IMG/VR virus record: IMGVR_UViG_3300050821_007139
Location: 27,469-91,468 of that record
Reading direction: 5' to 3' (one strand)
From: a virus
DNA: 64,000 nucleotides
Shown here: positions 17,096-25,094 of the stretch, one piece after another
Position numbering within the stretch: position 1 is the stretch's first letter
How the letters are laid out: each line of letters opens with the position of its first letter
Translations under genes and position numbers: made by a program
Notes under the pieces: generated by a model
The model's input: the letters and a program-made list of their open reading frames with translations, nothing else
What the model was told of the DNA's origin: nothing
Databases searched by the model: none

Positions 17096-17306
17096 GTGGG
17101 TTTAATACTATATATCCACCATTATTATCGGGAAATGCGTAAGAAGTTCCTTTAGAATTTTGGATTATATAATTTGGTGGGTAAGCTGGAGCGATAGTTC
17201 TATTTGGCATTTGAAGTGGGTAGAACTGTAAAGGAGGAATTTGTGTATATTGCGCATGAGCAGAAAAAGAAATAAATACACAAGCTAAAATTATAATTGT
17301 TTTCAT
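17064..17306 (-). CDS. Small secreted Pro/Tyr-rich protein
   Basis: 80 aa. A signal peptide of about 18 residues ends AHAQ, followed by a Pro, Tyr and Asn-rich mature part (QIPPLQFYPLQMPNR). No cysteines. It sits among metabolic genes two bases after the MazG-like gene. Function unknown. Confidence 0.6.
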   Translation of the reverse strand: MKTIIILACVFISFSAHAQYTQIPPLQFYPLQMPNRTIAPAYPPNYIIQNSKGTSYAFPDNNGGYIVLNPHGNTTYVSPY

Positions 17307-17308
17307 AG

Positions 17309-17680
17309 TTAAAACTTCTTTCCATGTTCGGATTGTCTGTATTCTAAATCATGATCGATTCTGTCTTTATTGTATTTCATCTTAGCTTCAATTGCATGTT
17401 CAAGATCAATGTTTAATCGTCCTGCTAGATCGAAGATACGAATACATGCGTCTGCAAGTTCTACATTAATACCAGGTAGATATGGTATATGATCATCCAT
17501 TGTTCCTTTGCGAAAAGCTTCCATAGCTTCGCTAATCTCAGAATGGATTAGGGCGAATTTTGTTCCAATTATATACTTGCCGACATTCTCAGGTGTTAGA
17601 TTATCACTCCCAAAATCATTCCACCAGCCTCGATCATAACTTTCTTCAAAGCACTTCTCAACTAAATCATTTAAGTGCAT
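17309..17680 (-). CDS. MazG-like nucleotide pyrophosphohydrolase
   Basis: 123 aa of all-alpha type. The metal-binding helices are visible: ALIHSEISEAMEAFR with Glu48 and Glu51, and INVELADACIRIFDLAGRL with Glu74 and Asp77. This is the ExxE plus ExxD pattern of the all-alpha NTP pyrophosphatase superfamily. Members cleave NTPs or dNTPs to NMP and PPi, cleaning the nucleotide pool or lowering alarmone levels in phage infection. Its place close to nrdJ fits nucleotide metabolism. Substrate is not determined. Confidence 0.8.
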   Translation of the reverse strand: MHLNDLVEKCFEESYDRGWWNDFGSDNLTPENVGKYIIGTKFALIHSEISEAMEAFRKGTMDDHIPYLPGINVELADACIRIFDLAGRLNIDLEHAIEAKMKYNKDRIDHDLEYRQSEHGKKF

Positions 17681-17705
17681 TTTATAAATCTCCTATATAA
17701 ACTCT

Positions 17706-17930
17706 TTATTTATTTAAATGATTCGTCGCGCCTGAATCGGTGCTACACATTTCAGCTGCAGAACCAGTTAGAGAAAATTTCTCAGCATAAGGCCGAGCGA
17801 ATTTGACATATATTGGTTCTCGATTTGCTTCACTTAAATTATCTTCAAAGTGCATATCCCCTGGCCAGGGAATTAGTTCGTAGATTTTTTTATTATTATC
17901 AATTTCTCTATTATTAGCGGTAAGTGGCAT
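17706..17930 (-). CDS. Hypothetical protein (74 aa)
   Basis: Soluble, moderately acidic, with IPWPGDMHFED and PIYVKFARPYAEKFSL. AAAGGAAAG precedes the start, and a hairpin plus the copy-B structured element lie upstream, so expression could be leader-controlled. No family recognised. Confidence 0.5.
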   Translation of the reverse strand: MPLTANNREIDNNKKIYELIPWPGDMHFEDNLSEANREPIYVKFARPYAEKFSLTGSAAEMCSTDSGATNHLNK

Positions 17931-17957
17931 AGGTTTAATCTTTCCTTTACTTTAGTT

Positions 17958-17997
17958 GGGTGTTGTCCTAAGATACACACGGTACTTTAGGACACCC
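17958..17997 (-). promoter_or_regulatory. Leader hairpin upstream of the 74-aa gene
   Basis: On the minus strand GGGTGTCCTAA pairs with TTAGGACAACACCC (three extra bases in one arm). It lies about 27 bases before the start of the gene ending at 17706, directly 5' of its ribosome site. Could be an attenuator or a protein-binding operator hairpin. Confidence 0.4.
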
Positions 17998-18065
17998 AAA
18001 GGTTGTGGTGATTTACACTAGCGCGGGCCGAGAAATAATTAATCTTGAAAGGATAACTTTCTCTC

Positions 18066-18202
18066 GGCTTTGCTAAGGGGGACCAGACCTTCCTGCCGTC
18101 CTGAGGCTTAGAGTTAACCGGGCTTGAATGAGAGGATAAGAGAATTGATCCATCTTACGCGCACTCCTTTCCTTACGGTCGGGGGCCGGCAATCACGCCA
18201 AT
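18066..18202 (-). ncRNA. Recurring structured element, copy B
   Basis: The 277-base spacer 17931-18207 holds no convincing gene. Read on the minus strand it contains, in order, ATTGGCGT, CCGACCGTAAGGAAAGG, AACTCTAAGCC, AGGACGGC and TCTGGTCC. All have close matches in the same order in copy A at 11262. GGAC with GTCC can close a hairpin in both copies. The element runs in the direction of local transcription. Identity looks highest, about three quarters, over a 45-base core. Class unknown. Confidence 0.5.
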
Positions 18203-18207
18203 GAGAG

Positions 18208-18588
18208 CTACGTTGTTTTTAGCCGTATGGCTTCAAGGATCGGTAAATTCGCTTCAGTTGGGACATAGATCGTCTCGCCTTTACGTTCTTCCATCATCTT
18301 AATCCATTGCCATCTCAGATAGAGATCGTGCTGTTTTAGGTTGTCACCAATTATCTCTATCTGCTTAGCAACTGCTTCTGCCTCAATGATAGCTGCGGCC
18401 TTATTCAAATCAGCAGCCTTTAGGCGCCCGTTGGCATGGGCGCCTTGAATCTGTTGCTCGTTCTGAGCCCGTGCAAGGTCCGCAAGTCCCTTCTGGTGGG
18501 CGAACCATACGCGATAGCGCGGAAATCCCCAAAGCCAGATAACTAAAATTGCCAAGATTATTATGGTGGGTAAAATTAAATTGTCCAT
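18208..18588 (-). CDS. Membrane protein with prohibitin/SPFH-like C-terminal pattern
   Basis: 126 aa. One N-terminal transmembrane helix (about 4-20), then a charged Ala/Gln-rich helix (ARAQNEQQIQGAHAN, KAAAIIEAEAVAKQIEI). It ends with LRWQWIKMMEERKGETIYVPTEANLPIL. The helix followed by Y-V-P-T resembles the end of SPFH/prohibitin proteins, without the SPFH domain itself. Such short versions occur in phages; they may form membrane assemblies. Function is inferred only weakly. Confidence 0.55.
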   Translation of the reverse strand: MDNLILPTIIILAILVIWLWGFPRYRVWFAHQKGLADLARAQNEQQIQGAHANGRLKAADLNKAAAIIEAEAVAKQIEIIGDNLKQHDLYLRWQWIKMMEERKGETIYVPTEANLPILEAIRLKTT

Positions 18589-18602
18589 GTCAATAGAAGC
18601 TC

Positions 18603-18908
18603 TTATTTAGAGAAAATGTTGGGGTACACTTCGCGGACACCAGACAAAGCTGCATTCTGCTTAGCATAATCCGACATGGATATAGCACGAAGTTCATCGA
18701 ATGGCATAATAACCTTATTAAAAGATCCTTCTAACTCTAGTGTACTAGGTAAATCATTAGCCTTTTCATTCTTACGCCTGATTAGCTCGGCTATACGATT
18801 ATAGTTCGCTTGTGCTTGGTCAATATCCTCGAATCCAACATCGTGGAAAACGGGATTACCTATCATACCAAATGAAGCTTGAGTTAATCTTATTTCTGCC
18901 ACTAACAT
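18603..18908 (-). CDS. Hypothetical protein (101 aa)
   Basis: Soluble, with a helical middle (DIDQAQANYNRIAELIRRKNEKAN) and a C-terminal half with mixed charge. No motif recognised. It sits five bases from its upstream neighbour in a tight operon. Confidence 0.6.
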   Translation of the reverse strand: MLVAEIRLTQASFGMIGNPVFHDVGFEDIDQAQANYNRIAELIRRKNEKANDLPSTLELEGSFNKVIMPFDELRAISMSDYAKQNAALSGVREVYPNIFSK

Positions 18909-18913
18909 ACCAT

Positions 18914-19120
18914 TTATTCCTTTAGTACTTGTAATCTATGTAAAGTTGTACTTGTTATGTCGCGGATTTTTATTAAGCTTGCGATCAGTTTATCTAAGTC
19001 GAAGTTAATTTTTTTAGTTCCTATATCAGATATGACCTGACAGGGATTTATTATCGGTTCGGCCCAAATTTTGGCCATTATATCTATTGTTTGTTTTTCG
19101 ATGGGATTTCTTTTAGACAT
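18914..19120 (-). CDS. Hypothetical helical protein (68 aa)
   Basis: Mostly helical, basic, one cysteine. It overlaps the upstream metallopeptidase-like gene by 8 bases, indicating coupled translation. No family recognised. Confidence 0.55.
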   Translation of the reverse strand: MSKRNPIEKQTIDIMAKIWAEPIINPCQVISDIGTKKINFDLDKLIASLIKIRDITSTTLHRLQVLKE

Positions 19121-19511
19121 GCCATCTACTCACAAAACAGTGTAGTAATTCGTGTGCCCATGTTTCGTTGTTAGCCTCTTTTACCCATTTCGCCGACCAT
19201 TCATCTGTCGTTATCGCGTGTAATTTTTGTTTCGTTGGAAAGTGTATAGTACATGTGCCATCATTTCGTACTTGTGCATAAGCATATGCGCCAGGAACAC
19301 GTTTTGTTATGTCCTCTGCAGGATCAAAATAAATCGTGACTTTTCCAGGTAGTGTCTCTGCCGTTACAAATTGGTGGGCCTTTTCCTGTATAGTCAAATC
19401 TCTATTCCATCCAATATTACCTTTGTCGGTCCGAATAGTATTTGTAGTTATCAACCCGACTACTATGCCAACACATAAACCAAGAAGATAAACTATTATG
19501 TATTTCAGCAT
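19113..19511 (-). CDS. Membrane-anchored HExxH zinc-peptidase-like protein
   Basis: 132 aa. An N-terminal hydrophobic helix (about 3-21) acts as signal anchor. Near the C-terminus NNETWAHELLHCF contains His120-Glu121-x-x-His124, the zinc-peptidase signature, followed by His131 as a possible third ligand two residues from the end. A larger peptidase would normally have more sequence after the motif, so this is a minimal form. If secreted, it could act on periplasmic or wall proteins. Enzyme activity is inference from the motif. Confidence 0.65.
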   Translation of the reverse strand: MLKYIIVYLLGLCVGIVVGLITTNTIRTDKGNIGWNRDLTIQEKAHQFVTAETLPGKVTIYFDPAEDITKRVPGAYAYAQVRNDGTCTIHFPTKQKLHAITTDEWSAKWVKEANNETWAHELLHCFVSRWHV

Positions 19512-19523
19512 ATTGCTTATTTT

Positions 19524-19697
19524 TCAATTTTGGTTTTCATTTGAATCAACTTTTTCTTTAGGGAGACGATTCCATAACTCGTTCTCTATAGATTCTAATT
19601 TATCCCAGATAGAGTTTAATTTTTCACCAATTATCCATATACTACACCCTAATGCTAGCTGTATCAGGATAAAAAATATACCAATTCCAATTTCCAT
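19524..19697 (-). CDS. Single-span membrane protein (57 aa)
   Basis: ATG 19697 is preferred over a GTG at 19736 because it lies just after the stop of the upstream small gene. One helix (about 3-23) is followed by an amphipathic acidic helix (IWDKLESIENELWNRL). Function unknown. Confidence 0.55.
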   Translation of the reverse strand: MEIGIGIFFILIQLALGCSIWIIGEKLNSIWDKLESIENELWNRLPKEKVDSNENQN

Positions 19698-19698
19698 T

Positions 19699-19854
19699 TT
19701 ATAATTTGTCCATTCCTGAGCCTTTAATTTTACCACGATAATTATAAATTATATAGAATGGACCAAAATGTAAGCACCAAAAAGCTTTTTGCCTTTCTAA
19801 TAACCAGACCCAATTATGAGAATCATATCCGAATAGTAATGTTGATGGAAGCAT
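19699..19854 (-). CDS. Aromatic-rich small protein (51 aa)
   Basis: ATG 19854 to TAA 19699-19701, filling the gap between its neighbours. Very rich in W, F, Y and H (HNWVWLLERQKAFW, HFGPFYIIYNYRGK). Similar short W-rich proteins are common in phage early regions. Function unknown. Confidence 0.45.
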   Translation of the reverse strand: MLPSTLLFGYDSHNWVWLLERQKAFWCLHFGPFYIIYNYRGKIKGSGMDKL

Positions 19855-19860
19855 TCTAAT

Positions 19861-20070
19861 TTACTCTATAGGAATTAATTTAAAGCCATATTTAGCAGCT
19901 TGTTTATATAAATCCTTTATTCGATCTTCACGCCATACTGCACAACATTCAGGGCAATCTTCTTTCCAGGTTTTTCCATGTCCGCACATTTTCAAATCAG
20001 CTGCTTCTTGTGCAATGCGTAATATGGCATGGTCTAGGTTACGTTTATGAACAGGAGTAGTAATTGACAT
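19861..20070 (-). CDS. Small zinc-binding-like protein (69 aa)
   Basis: Contains CGHGKTWKEDCPECC, four cysteines and a histidine in a compact knuckle, probably holding zinc. The flanks are helical and basic. It follows the primase/helicase-like gene by four bases on the same strand, so a DNA-related role is plausible but unproved. Confidence 0.6.
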   Translation of the reverse strand: MSITTPVHKRNLDHAILRIAQEAADLKMCGHGKTWKEDCPECCAVWREDRIKDLYKQAAKYGFKLIPIE

Positions 20071-20074
20071 TGCT

Positions 20075-21283
20075 TTATACCCTTGTATGTTCGTTCATTG
20101 GCCTCGGTATCCAATGCGGTGATAGAGTATTAAATTTGGGATCTCGGCGTATCATTCCTGATCTTTCGGCAGTTTCTATGATTCGCGGTATCTGAGGACT
20201 AGGAACCCGATCTTTTAAGAATGTCCAAAGAAACTTATCTTCAATTGCGATTCTTTGTGTTGGAACATGACGGTTGTATTCGGTGTATATGAACTGCCAT
20301 AGGTCATGGATTAGCTGCGAATCACTTCTTTGGCCCATTGCACGGAATACATCGGGCATAACGCTCTCGGCTTCACTTAACCATTCATGGGCGCGCTCAT
20401 AATCTTCAATATCAATATAAAGATTTCTCCCTGCACTAACGCTTGATATCATCGCAAGTTTCATTATCTGAACGCCACGGCGTGAGGCGTAATGTTTTAA
20501 TCGCGAATGATCCGGGGCGCCTGGCTGATCTGCATCTAGCCAATTTATATGCGCCTCTTGTGCTTCTAGGCTCCACTCAAACTCCCCACCTAAGTTAAAC
20601 ATAAATTCTAGGCTTTTAACCAATCTTTCATTATCTCTTTCACTGCGCTTCTTAAAGTAATTTTTATTGTCAAACTTAGTTGCATCGCTATAAATGAAGA
20701 TTAACCGAGCTGTAAAACCTTGGCCCCAAGCAGTCTCAGGAAATAAATCTCCCATAAAGTCCGGCGTGATCCCGCATAACATATTAAAGTTTGGTTTATC
20801 TAAGTTTCGATCTTCTACTGTAGCTCGGGGCTCGGAATAAGTATCAGGATTATCGTAGATATGACTTAGGATGCTTAAAAATTCCATGTCCCATTTAGGA
20901 AAGAAGATGCCAAATTCTTCTACTGGAGCTACTAATGAGCTAAATATGTGCAAATCGCCGGTTCCGTTTAAGAATGCTCTTGTGCTGGTTTCAAATTCGG
21001 TTATAAAACTTGCGTGGGTGACGTTATCACTAGCGATGTATAATCCGTTTACTTTTGTCCATAATTTTCGGGTTTCTTTGATAATGATTGATTTTCCTGT
21101 AGCTGGGGCGCCGACTAAGGACACCCAAAGATTGGGACATAATGGGGCTGTACTAGCTTCGGTATAGGTATAAACGCGGCGTTGAAGCACTCCTGCTATA
21201 GTAACTAATCCGGCCCATAGGCGAAATATTGGAGGGGAGCGAATACCTTCTGTGCTTTGCATCCATGAGTCGATCCAGTCCAA
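20075..21283 (-). CDS. DUF3987-like P-loop ATPase, primase/helicase-type
   Basis: 402 aa. Walker A is GAPATGKS at 58-65. A candidate Walker B is VAPVEEFG near 116-123. NFNMLCGITPDFMGDLF and GQGFTARLIFIY further on match the DUF3987 ATPases found in phage and plasmid replication regions, often as the helicase part of primase-helicases. The N-terminal primase part is absent. The C-terminus (QLIHDLWQFIYTEYNR, IPRIIETAERSGMI) looks like a winged helix. It lies in the polymerase operon, so it is the best candidate for the replicative helicase. Confidence 0.75.
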   Translation of the reverse strand: MDWIDSWMQSTEGIRSPPIFRLWAGLVTIAGVLQRRVYTYTEASTAPLCPNLWVSLVGAPATGKSIIIKETRKLWTKVNGLYIASDNVTHASFITEFETSTRAFLNGTGDLHIFSSLVAPVEEFGIFFPKWDMEFLSILSHIYDNPDTYSEPRATVEDRNLDKPNFNMLCGITPDFMGDLFPETAWGQGFTARLIFIYSDATKFDNKNYFKKRSERDNERLVKSLEFMFNLGGEFEWSLEAQEAHINWLDADQPGAPDHSRLKHYASRRGVQIMKLAMISSVSAGRNLYIDIEDYERAHEWLSEAESVMPDVFRAMGQRSDSQLIHDLWQFIYTEYNRHVPTQRIAIEDKFLWTFLKDRVPSPQIPRIIETAERSGMIRRDPKFNTLSPHWIPRPMNEHTRV

Positions 21284-21300
21284 GATAAGAGGTCCATACT

Positions 21301-21648
21301 CTATGAGATTTTATATTCTCGACAATCAAGTTTGCAATCGCCTTCTTTTAATGGACAATAACTACAAGTGTATCCTTGCGGATTTGGGTTTACTTTTTCA
21401 AAATAAGTGAATTTATCATTATCTATTTTAGATAACCAGCTTGGCGGACCCCCTTGTACTTCGCGTGCCCAGATCATTCTTCTATATAGTATAGTAGTCG
21501 CTATCTCGTACCATTCGTATATATTATATAATTCTCCAGTGGGAGAATAATTGAAAATATCTTCTGGACTAGTTGGATCAGGGTGACCATTTTTACCTTT
21601 GAGGTATTTGGATTCAAATATAACTTTACACATGTCTAATAGAGTCAT
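21301..21648 (-). CDS. Hypothetical protein with C-terminal cysteine cluster
   Basis: 115 aa. C-terminal CSYCPLKEGDCKLDC (four cysteines) may bind a metal. The rest is helical and aromatic-rich (NIYEWYEIATTILYRRMIW). It starts 18 bases upstream of the DUF3987 gene in transcript order. Function unknown. Confidence 0.6.
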   Translation of the reverse strand: MTLLDMCKVIFESKYLKGKNGHPDPTSPEDIFNYSPTGELYNIYEWYEIATTILYRRMIWAREVQGGPPSWLSKIDNDKFTYFEKVNPNPQGYTCSYCPLKEGDCKLDCREYKIS

Positions 21649-21672
21649 ATTAGTTTTCCAAAATTGATTTCT

Positions 21673-21768
21673 CTAAGTTTCTTTTAAGGCTTCTATAAGC
21701 GTTTGGGCGTGCACCGCGACGGCCGAGTACAGCATCGTCGCGGCCAGCACGATTGGCCGTAGTCTCAT
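21673..21768 (-). CDS. 31-aa signal-peptide-like peptide
   Basis: The ATG overlaps the upstream stop (ATGA). The sequence is essentially a signal peptide, RLRPIVLAATMLYSAVAVHA, followed by 10 residues (QTLIEALKET). It is GC-rich, like its upstream neighbour and unlike the rest of the operon. It could be a lysis-type or secreted peptide; may also be spurious. Confidence 0.45.
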   Translation of the reverse strand: MRLRPIVLAATMLYSAVAVHAQTLIEALKET

Positions 21769-21992
21769 CGGCTACGCCTCACGATCCGGATGCCACGGGG
21801 ACCGAATTGCATCGTCTGGATTTCGCCACCAACGAGTATGGCGCACTCGCCTGTTTCTTCATCAGCAGAGACGATCAACCCAGAGACCTCAGCGTAGCTG
21901 TCCGTCCGCACGAGCTTCCAGCGGGCCTTGTCCTCAGCGCTGTGCCACGTTTCGAGCTTCATCGTGGCTATCCAGTTGTCGATGGCGATCAT
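21765..21992 (-). CDS. Small beta-barrel-like protein, paralogue of 30983
   Basis: 75 aa. It aligns end to end with the protein at 30983: KARWKLVRTDSY, then SADEETGECAI and QFGPRGIRIVRR here, against KARYKIIRTDSY, AADEVTGEVTL and NFGPHSIRIVLK there. This copy is much GC-richer, suggesting a separate origin or recent transfer. Function unknown. Confidence 0.65.
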   Translation of the reverse strand: MIAIDNWIATMKLETWHSAEDKARWKLVRTDSYAEVSGLIVSADEETGECAILVGGEIQTMQFGPRGIRIVRRSR

Positions 21993-22231
21993 GAATTCAT
22001 TCCCTTGTGCGGCGTCGGTTGTTTTCTATTTTCATCTGATAATTGCTTTATAAGATTTGCAAGAGTCAGCGCATCTGTTGTTGTCATTACCATTCCTGTA
22101 TGGGGCGTTTCGTTTCCATCAGGAGTTGTGTCGCAAAATGTTATTCTCGTAATGGTAGGGCTTACGCTAACATAAAACCTGTTCGCAAAAGCCGACGGTA
22201 CGAATCCCACAAACTCTTTGCTTTCACTCAT
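21989..22231 (-). CDS. Small DUF3467-like protein
   Basis: 80 aa. FANRFYVSVSPTITRITFCD then TGMVMTTTDALTLANLIKQL follows the beta-hairpin plus helix pattern of DUF3467-type proteins. ATGA overlap at its 3' end. Similarity is by eye and weak. Confidence 0.5.
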   Translation of the reverse strand: MSESKEFVGFVPSAFANRFYVSVSPTITRITFCDTTPDGNETPHTGMVMTTTDALTLANLIKQLSDENRKQPTPHKGMNS

Positions 22232-22517
22232 CGGAATATTCCTTTGGTGAATATGGACATGCTATCTCTTCGTCTAACTTCTTACCTTCAAACCAATCTT
22301 GATAAGTGATTGGTTTTCCTGATTTGTAATCGATATTTTCTTGTTTGCACCAAGTTACGAATCCAGCGCAGATTTGATTAGCGCTGTGACAGCTCCAATT
22401 AATGTTTTCATTATCTTTGAGAGACATTATCTCATATGGGTCTGGGACGCAACCATAGTTTATGGCGCGCTCGGAAGTTTCAGAGCCCATAAATGGGCAT
22501 GAGGAGCAAGCGGTCAT
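22224..22517 (-). CDS. Cysteine-rich hypothetical protein
   Basis: 97 aa with seven cysteines (ACSSCPFMG, YGCVPDPYE, WSCHSAN, ICAGF, WCKQE, ACPYS), a pattern fitting a metal- or Fe-S-binding protein. Its start overlaps the polymerase stop by four bases. Function unknown. Confidence 0.6.
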   Translation of the reverse strand: MTACSSCPFMGSETSERAINYGCVPDPYEIMSLKDNENINWSCHSANQICAGFVTWCKQENIDYKSGKPITYQDWFEGKKLDEEIACPYSPKEYSDE

Positions 22518-24079
22518 GCGACTAGCTCCAAGTTGTTATTTACTCTGGTTCTCTTATCGCCACTTGTGGTCCATTTGATTAATCCGTCGGGATGATCCTG
22601 ATTTGCATTGCCCCAACTCCAGCCTACTTTAGCTTCACTAGGAACAGTAAATCTCCGGCCTCGATAAGATAACGGAACATCTAAATGTTTTTGCATTTCG
22701 CTTATTATTTTAGCTTCATTAGTGTCAAATTCAAGTCTTTGCCCATAAACTGCGTCGTGTAATTGCGCTATAAGTTCTACGGGATGATTGCTATTTGGCC
22801 CCATGTATTTCCACATGCGCCATAAACCAAGATTAAGGCGCCTTGCTGTCGGAGCCTGGGACATGAAGGCAATGCCTTCTTTAATTGTATCATTTGAGTC
22901 TGCGCGGCCAAAAAAATCACGCCTTCCTCCGAAAGCATCTATTAAATAATGCTCGCGTTGAAGTTGTCCGGCTACCCAAGTAAAGAATTGATTTAAGCAG
23001 GGATAAGTAGCAAACATTCTTTCTTGGGCAGATTTAATGAGCTTATTTGGTACTCGAATTTGCCGGGCAATTTCTAAATAGCCGCCGAATTTTTCCGTTC
23101 CATGACGGACGCGTTTGGCAACTTCGCGATAGCTGTGTTGGCGGTAATATAATTGATCTGCAATTTTGCGATCATGTTTCAGATCCCCATTCCAATCTAG
23201 ATCGTTTTCCCAAATCTCGCGCGCTAAGATAGTATGAGGGTCGCCGGATTCGGCTGAGTCTAAGTAGCTTGAGTCGCCAAATAATACCCAACATAGCCAT
23301 CCGGTTTCTCTTGTTTCGGCTTGTTCTAAATCAGCGCCAAATAGCTTCTTATCTTTATTTGCTATGAACATATATCTTAATTCTTCTTCGATATTTTGAA
23401 AATTTCTCCCGGTTCCGGTTATTGATTTTGATGAACTAAAGCGCGATGTTGTTGTCATAGCGGGATTGAAACTGGTACGCATTCGCCAATCGGAATCAAT
23501 TTCGGTTTCTAAAACTTCAAGTTGTCCTTCATTGTCGCGATAAGATAGAATCGCAGCTATTATTGGCCTTGCTATAAAATAACCTTCGAGTTTTTCTAAG
23601 ATTTCCCTTTCCATTGGTTTTGTTAATTTGCCTTCTTTTTTTCTTATTATTGGTGGGATTTGCAGTATATCGTAGAAGAAAGTTGCTAATTGTGAGGTTG
23701 AGTTTGGGTTTAAGGTTTTTGGTTTCGGGTGGTCATTGGTGGCTTTGGTCGGCGAGCGTAAGTCACAAATGGCGCTGACGTAGCAATCAATTATATCGCT
23801 TAATCGTTCTAAGCGTTTTCTTAACTTAGCTATCCCATCTTCTCTTGCCCAAGGGTCAATTTTCCAGCCGCGTAAGTTCATCTCAATTGCGGGTGCCTGT
23901 AAAGCGCGCTCAAAGTCGTAGATTAGCTTTGGGCCTTGAAGCTCGATAGGAGAATTGTGACTTGGAAGCAGGGTTTTTAATTCGTTTAAAACCTCACAAG
24001 TCAACATGCTATCCATGGCATTATAGACTTGGATCGATCCGCAATCAGTATCAAGCTCGTGTGCGGCTATTAATGGCAT
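22514..24079 (-). CDS. Family A DNA polymerase, polymerase domain with the end of the exonuclease domain
   Basis: 521 aa. Motif A is DLEQAETRE (about 250-258). Motif B is a variant around KRVRHGTEKFGGY (about 320-332). Motif C is QLHDAVYG (about 438-445), with HDA where most family A enzymes have HDE. TSRFSSSKS and GTGRNFQNI are typical of the palm entry. The first 25 residues, SIQVYNAMDSMLTCEVL, carry Y-x3-D (Tyr19, Asp23), the third exonuclease motif. Motifs I and II are in the gene at 25095. The full proofreading domain is thus divided between two proteins. Replicates the phage genome. Confidence 0.88.
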   Translation of the reverse strand: MPLIAAHELDTDCGSIQVYNAMDSMLTCEVLNELKTLLPSHNSPIELQGPKLIYDFERALQAPAIEMNLRGWKIDPWAREDGIAKLRKRLERLSDIIDCYVSAICDLRSPTKATNDHPKPKTLNPNSTSQLATFFYDILQIPPIIRKKEGKLTKPMEREILEKLEGYFIARPIIAAILSYRDNEGQLEVLETEIDSDWRMRTSFNPAMTTTSRFSSSKSITGTGRNFQNIEEELRYMFIANKDKKLFGADLEQAETRETGWLCWVLFGDSSYLDSAESGDPHTILAREIWENDLDWNGDLKHDRKIADQLYYRQHSYREVAKRVRHGTEKFGGYLEIARQIRVPNKLIKSAQERMFATYPCLNQFFTWVAGQLQREHYLIDAFGGRRDFFGRADSNDTIKEGIAFMSQAPTARRLNLGLWRMWKYMGPNSNHPVELIAQLHDAVYGQRLEFDTNEAKIISEMQKHLDVPLSYRGRRFTVPSEAKVGWSWGNANQDHPDGLIKWTTSGDKRTRVNNNLELVA

Positions 24080-24156
24080 TATTTATGTTCTTCAGTAAGA
24101 AAAATTATTATAACTATTATGCATACAATGATAAATAGTGACCATGCTGGGTTCAT
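24079..24156 (-). CDS. 25-aa membrane peptide
   Basis: ATG 24156 directly abuts the preceding stop and the TAA shares a base with the polymerase ATG (TAATG). The peptide is one hydrophobic helix (WSLFIIVCIIVIIIFL) with an EEHK tail. Tight spacing on both sides supports a real gene; it may mainly keep ribosomes moving into the polymerase frame. Confidence 0.45.
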   Translation of the reverse strand: MNPAWSLFIIVCIIVIIIFLTEEHK

Positions 24157-24753
24157 TTAAATTTCTATATCAGAGCCAGATTCGTTGTTATAAGAATAAT
24201 CAGCCCAATCGAACCAATCAAAGATGCGTTTTTGTTTAGCGCGCTCGTCCCAAATAAACCATGCGTAACAAGTATTGCTTGGCGCTTCAGGGCCGGTCCA
24301 ATTGTATCGGTGCATCATAGGCAATCGGCGTGAAGATATCCAAAGCCGTGCTGGTGGATGTTTGCGAAAGAAGGGGAGTCTATTACAGCTTTCTAAGAAA
24401 TTGGTTCTTAATAAGAACGCTACATAAGGAACTTCACTGATTGCTTTCTTGGCGAATTCGACTGCGAGCTTATAGGGTGGATTTGTTATTATACCCTCCC
24501 ATGACATTTTAACTGCTAGGAAAAAATCTACCATTGAAGACCCATATCCATAATCCATAATATCTGAACTAAAAACATCAAAATTATTATCTTTTAAAAC
24601 TTTACTTATTGCTCCGTCTCCACAAGCGGGTTCCCAAATGTAATGAGGAATAAATTCTTTTTCTATATTAATTAGTGATATTGTAGCCTCTGGTGGCGTG
24701 AAATATGCATCTAAACCTCGGTCTTCAAAATTATGCGAGCTTTGAATTAGCAT
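24157..24753 (-). CDS. Adenine-specific DNA methyltransferase
   Basis: 198 aa. Motif I IWEPACGDGAISKVL (about 43-57) binds S-adenosylmethionine, and IITNPPY (about 88-94) is the catalytic N-P-P-Y of N6-adenine enzymes. AYFTPPE near residue 16 is the common N-terminal pattern of phage Dam-like enzymes. No target-recognition domain is obvious. It lies between the two halves of the split exonuclease domain. It may protect phage DNA from restriction. The protein ends SGSDIEI. Confidence 0.85.
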   Translation of the reverse strand: MLIQSSHNFEDRGLDAYFTPPEATISLINIEKEFIPHYIWEPACGDGAISKVLKDNNFDVFSSDIMDYGYGSSMVDFFLAVKMSWEGIITNPPYKLAVEFAKKAISEVPYVAFLLRTNFLESCNRLPFFRKHPPARLWISSRRLPMMHRYNWTGPEAPSNTCYAWFIWDERAKQKRIFDWFDWADYSYNNESGSDIEI

Positions 24754-24765
24754 AACTTTATCTTT

Positions 24766-25092
24766 TTAACGTATATTTCGTTCTGTAAACGGGATGATTA
24801 AGTTCTTTTCAAATAATCTTTCTTTTGCTTTTAACATCCCTGGCGACCATCCTAAGTCAATATAAAATGCTATTAATTCGGCACTTGACCACCAAGCATA
24901 TCCAGATTCTATCCCCATTTGCCTTTGTTCCGGTTTATTATCATCTAAAAATAATGGATATAATAGATGTGATCCAAATGGAGCCTCTCCGCGTTTTAAG
25001 CTATCTAATGCAGCTTCATAAGCATAAGCTTTATTTAAGGCTATATTGCCAGCAAAAGGAGATTCTATAATAACTCTACGACGTAATTGCAT
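24766..25092 (-). CDS. DUF7768-like protein, nucleoside deoxyribosyltransferase-type fold
   Basis: 108 aa. VIIESPFAGNIALNKAYA, then RGEAPFGSHLLYPLFLDD and WSPGMLKA, then IPFTERNIR. This pattern is familiar from small phage and bacterial proteins with the nucleoside 2-deoxyribosyltransferase-like fold. Catalysis is unproved. It sits between the UDG-exonuclease and methyltransferase genes. Confidence 0.65.
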   Translation of the reverse strand: MQLRRRVIIESPFAGNIALNKAYAYEAALDSLKRGEAPFGSHLLYPLFLDDNKPEQRQMGIESGYAWWSSAELIAFYIDLGWSPGMLKAKERLFEKNLIIPFTERNIR

Positions 25093-25094
25093 TT

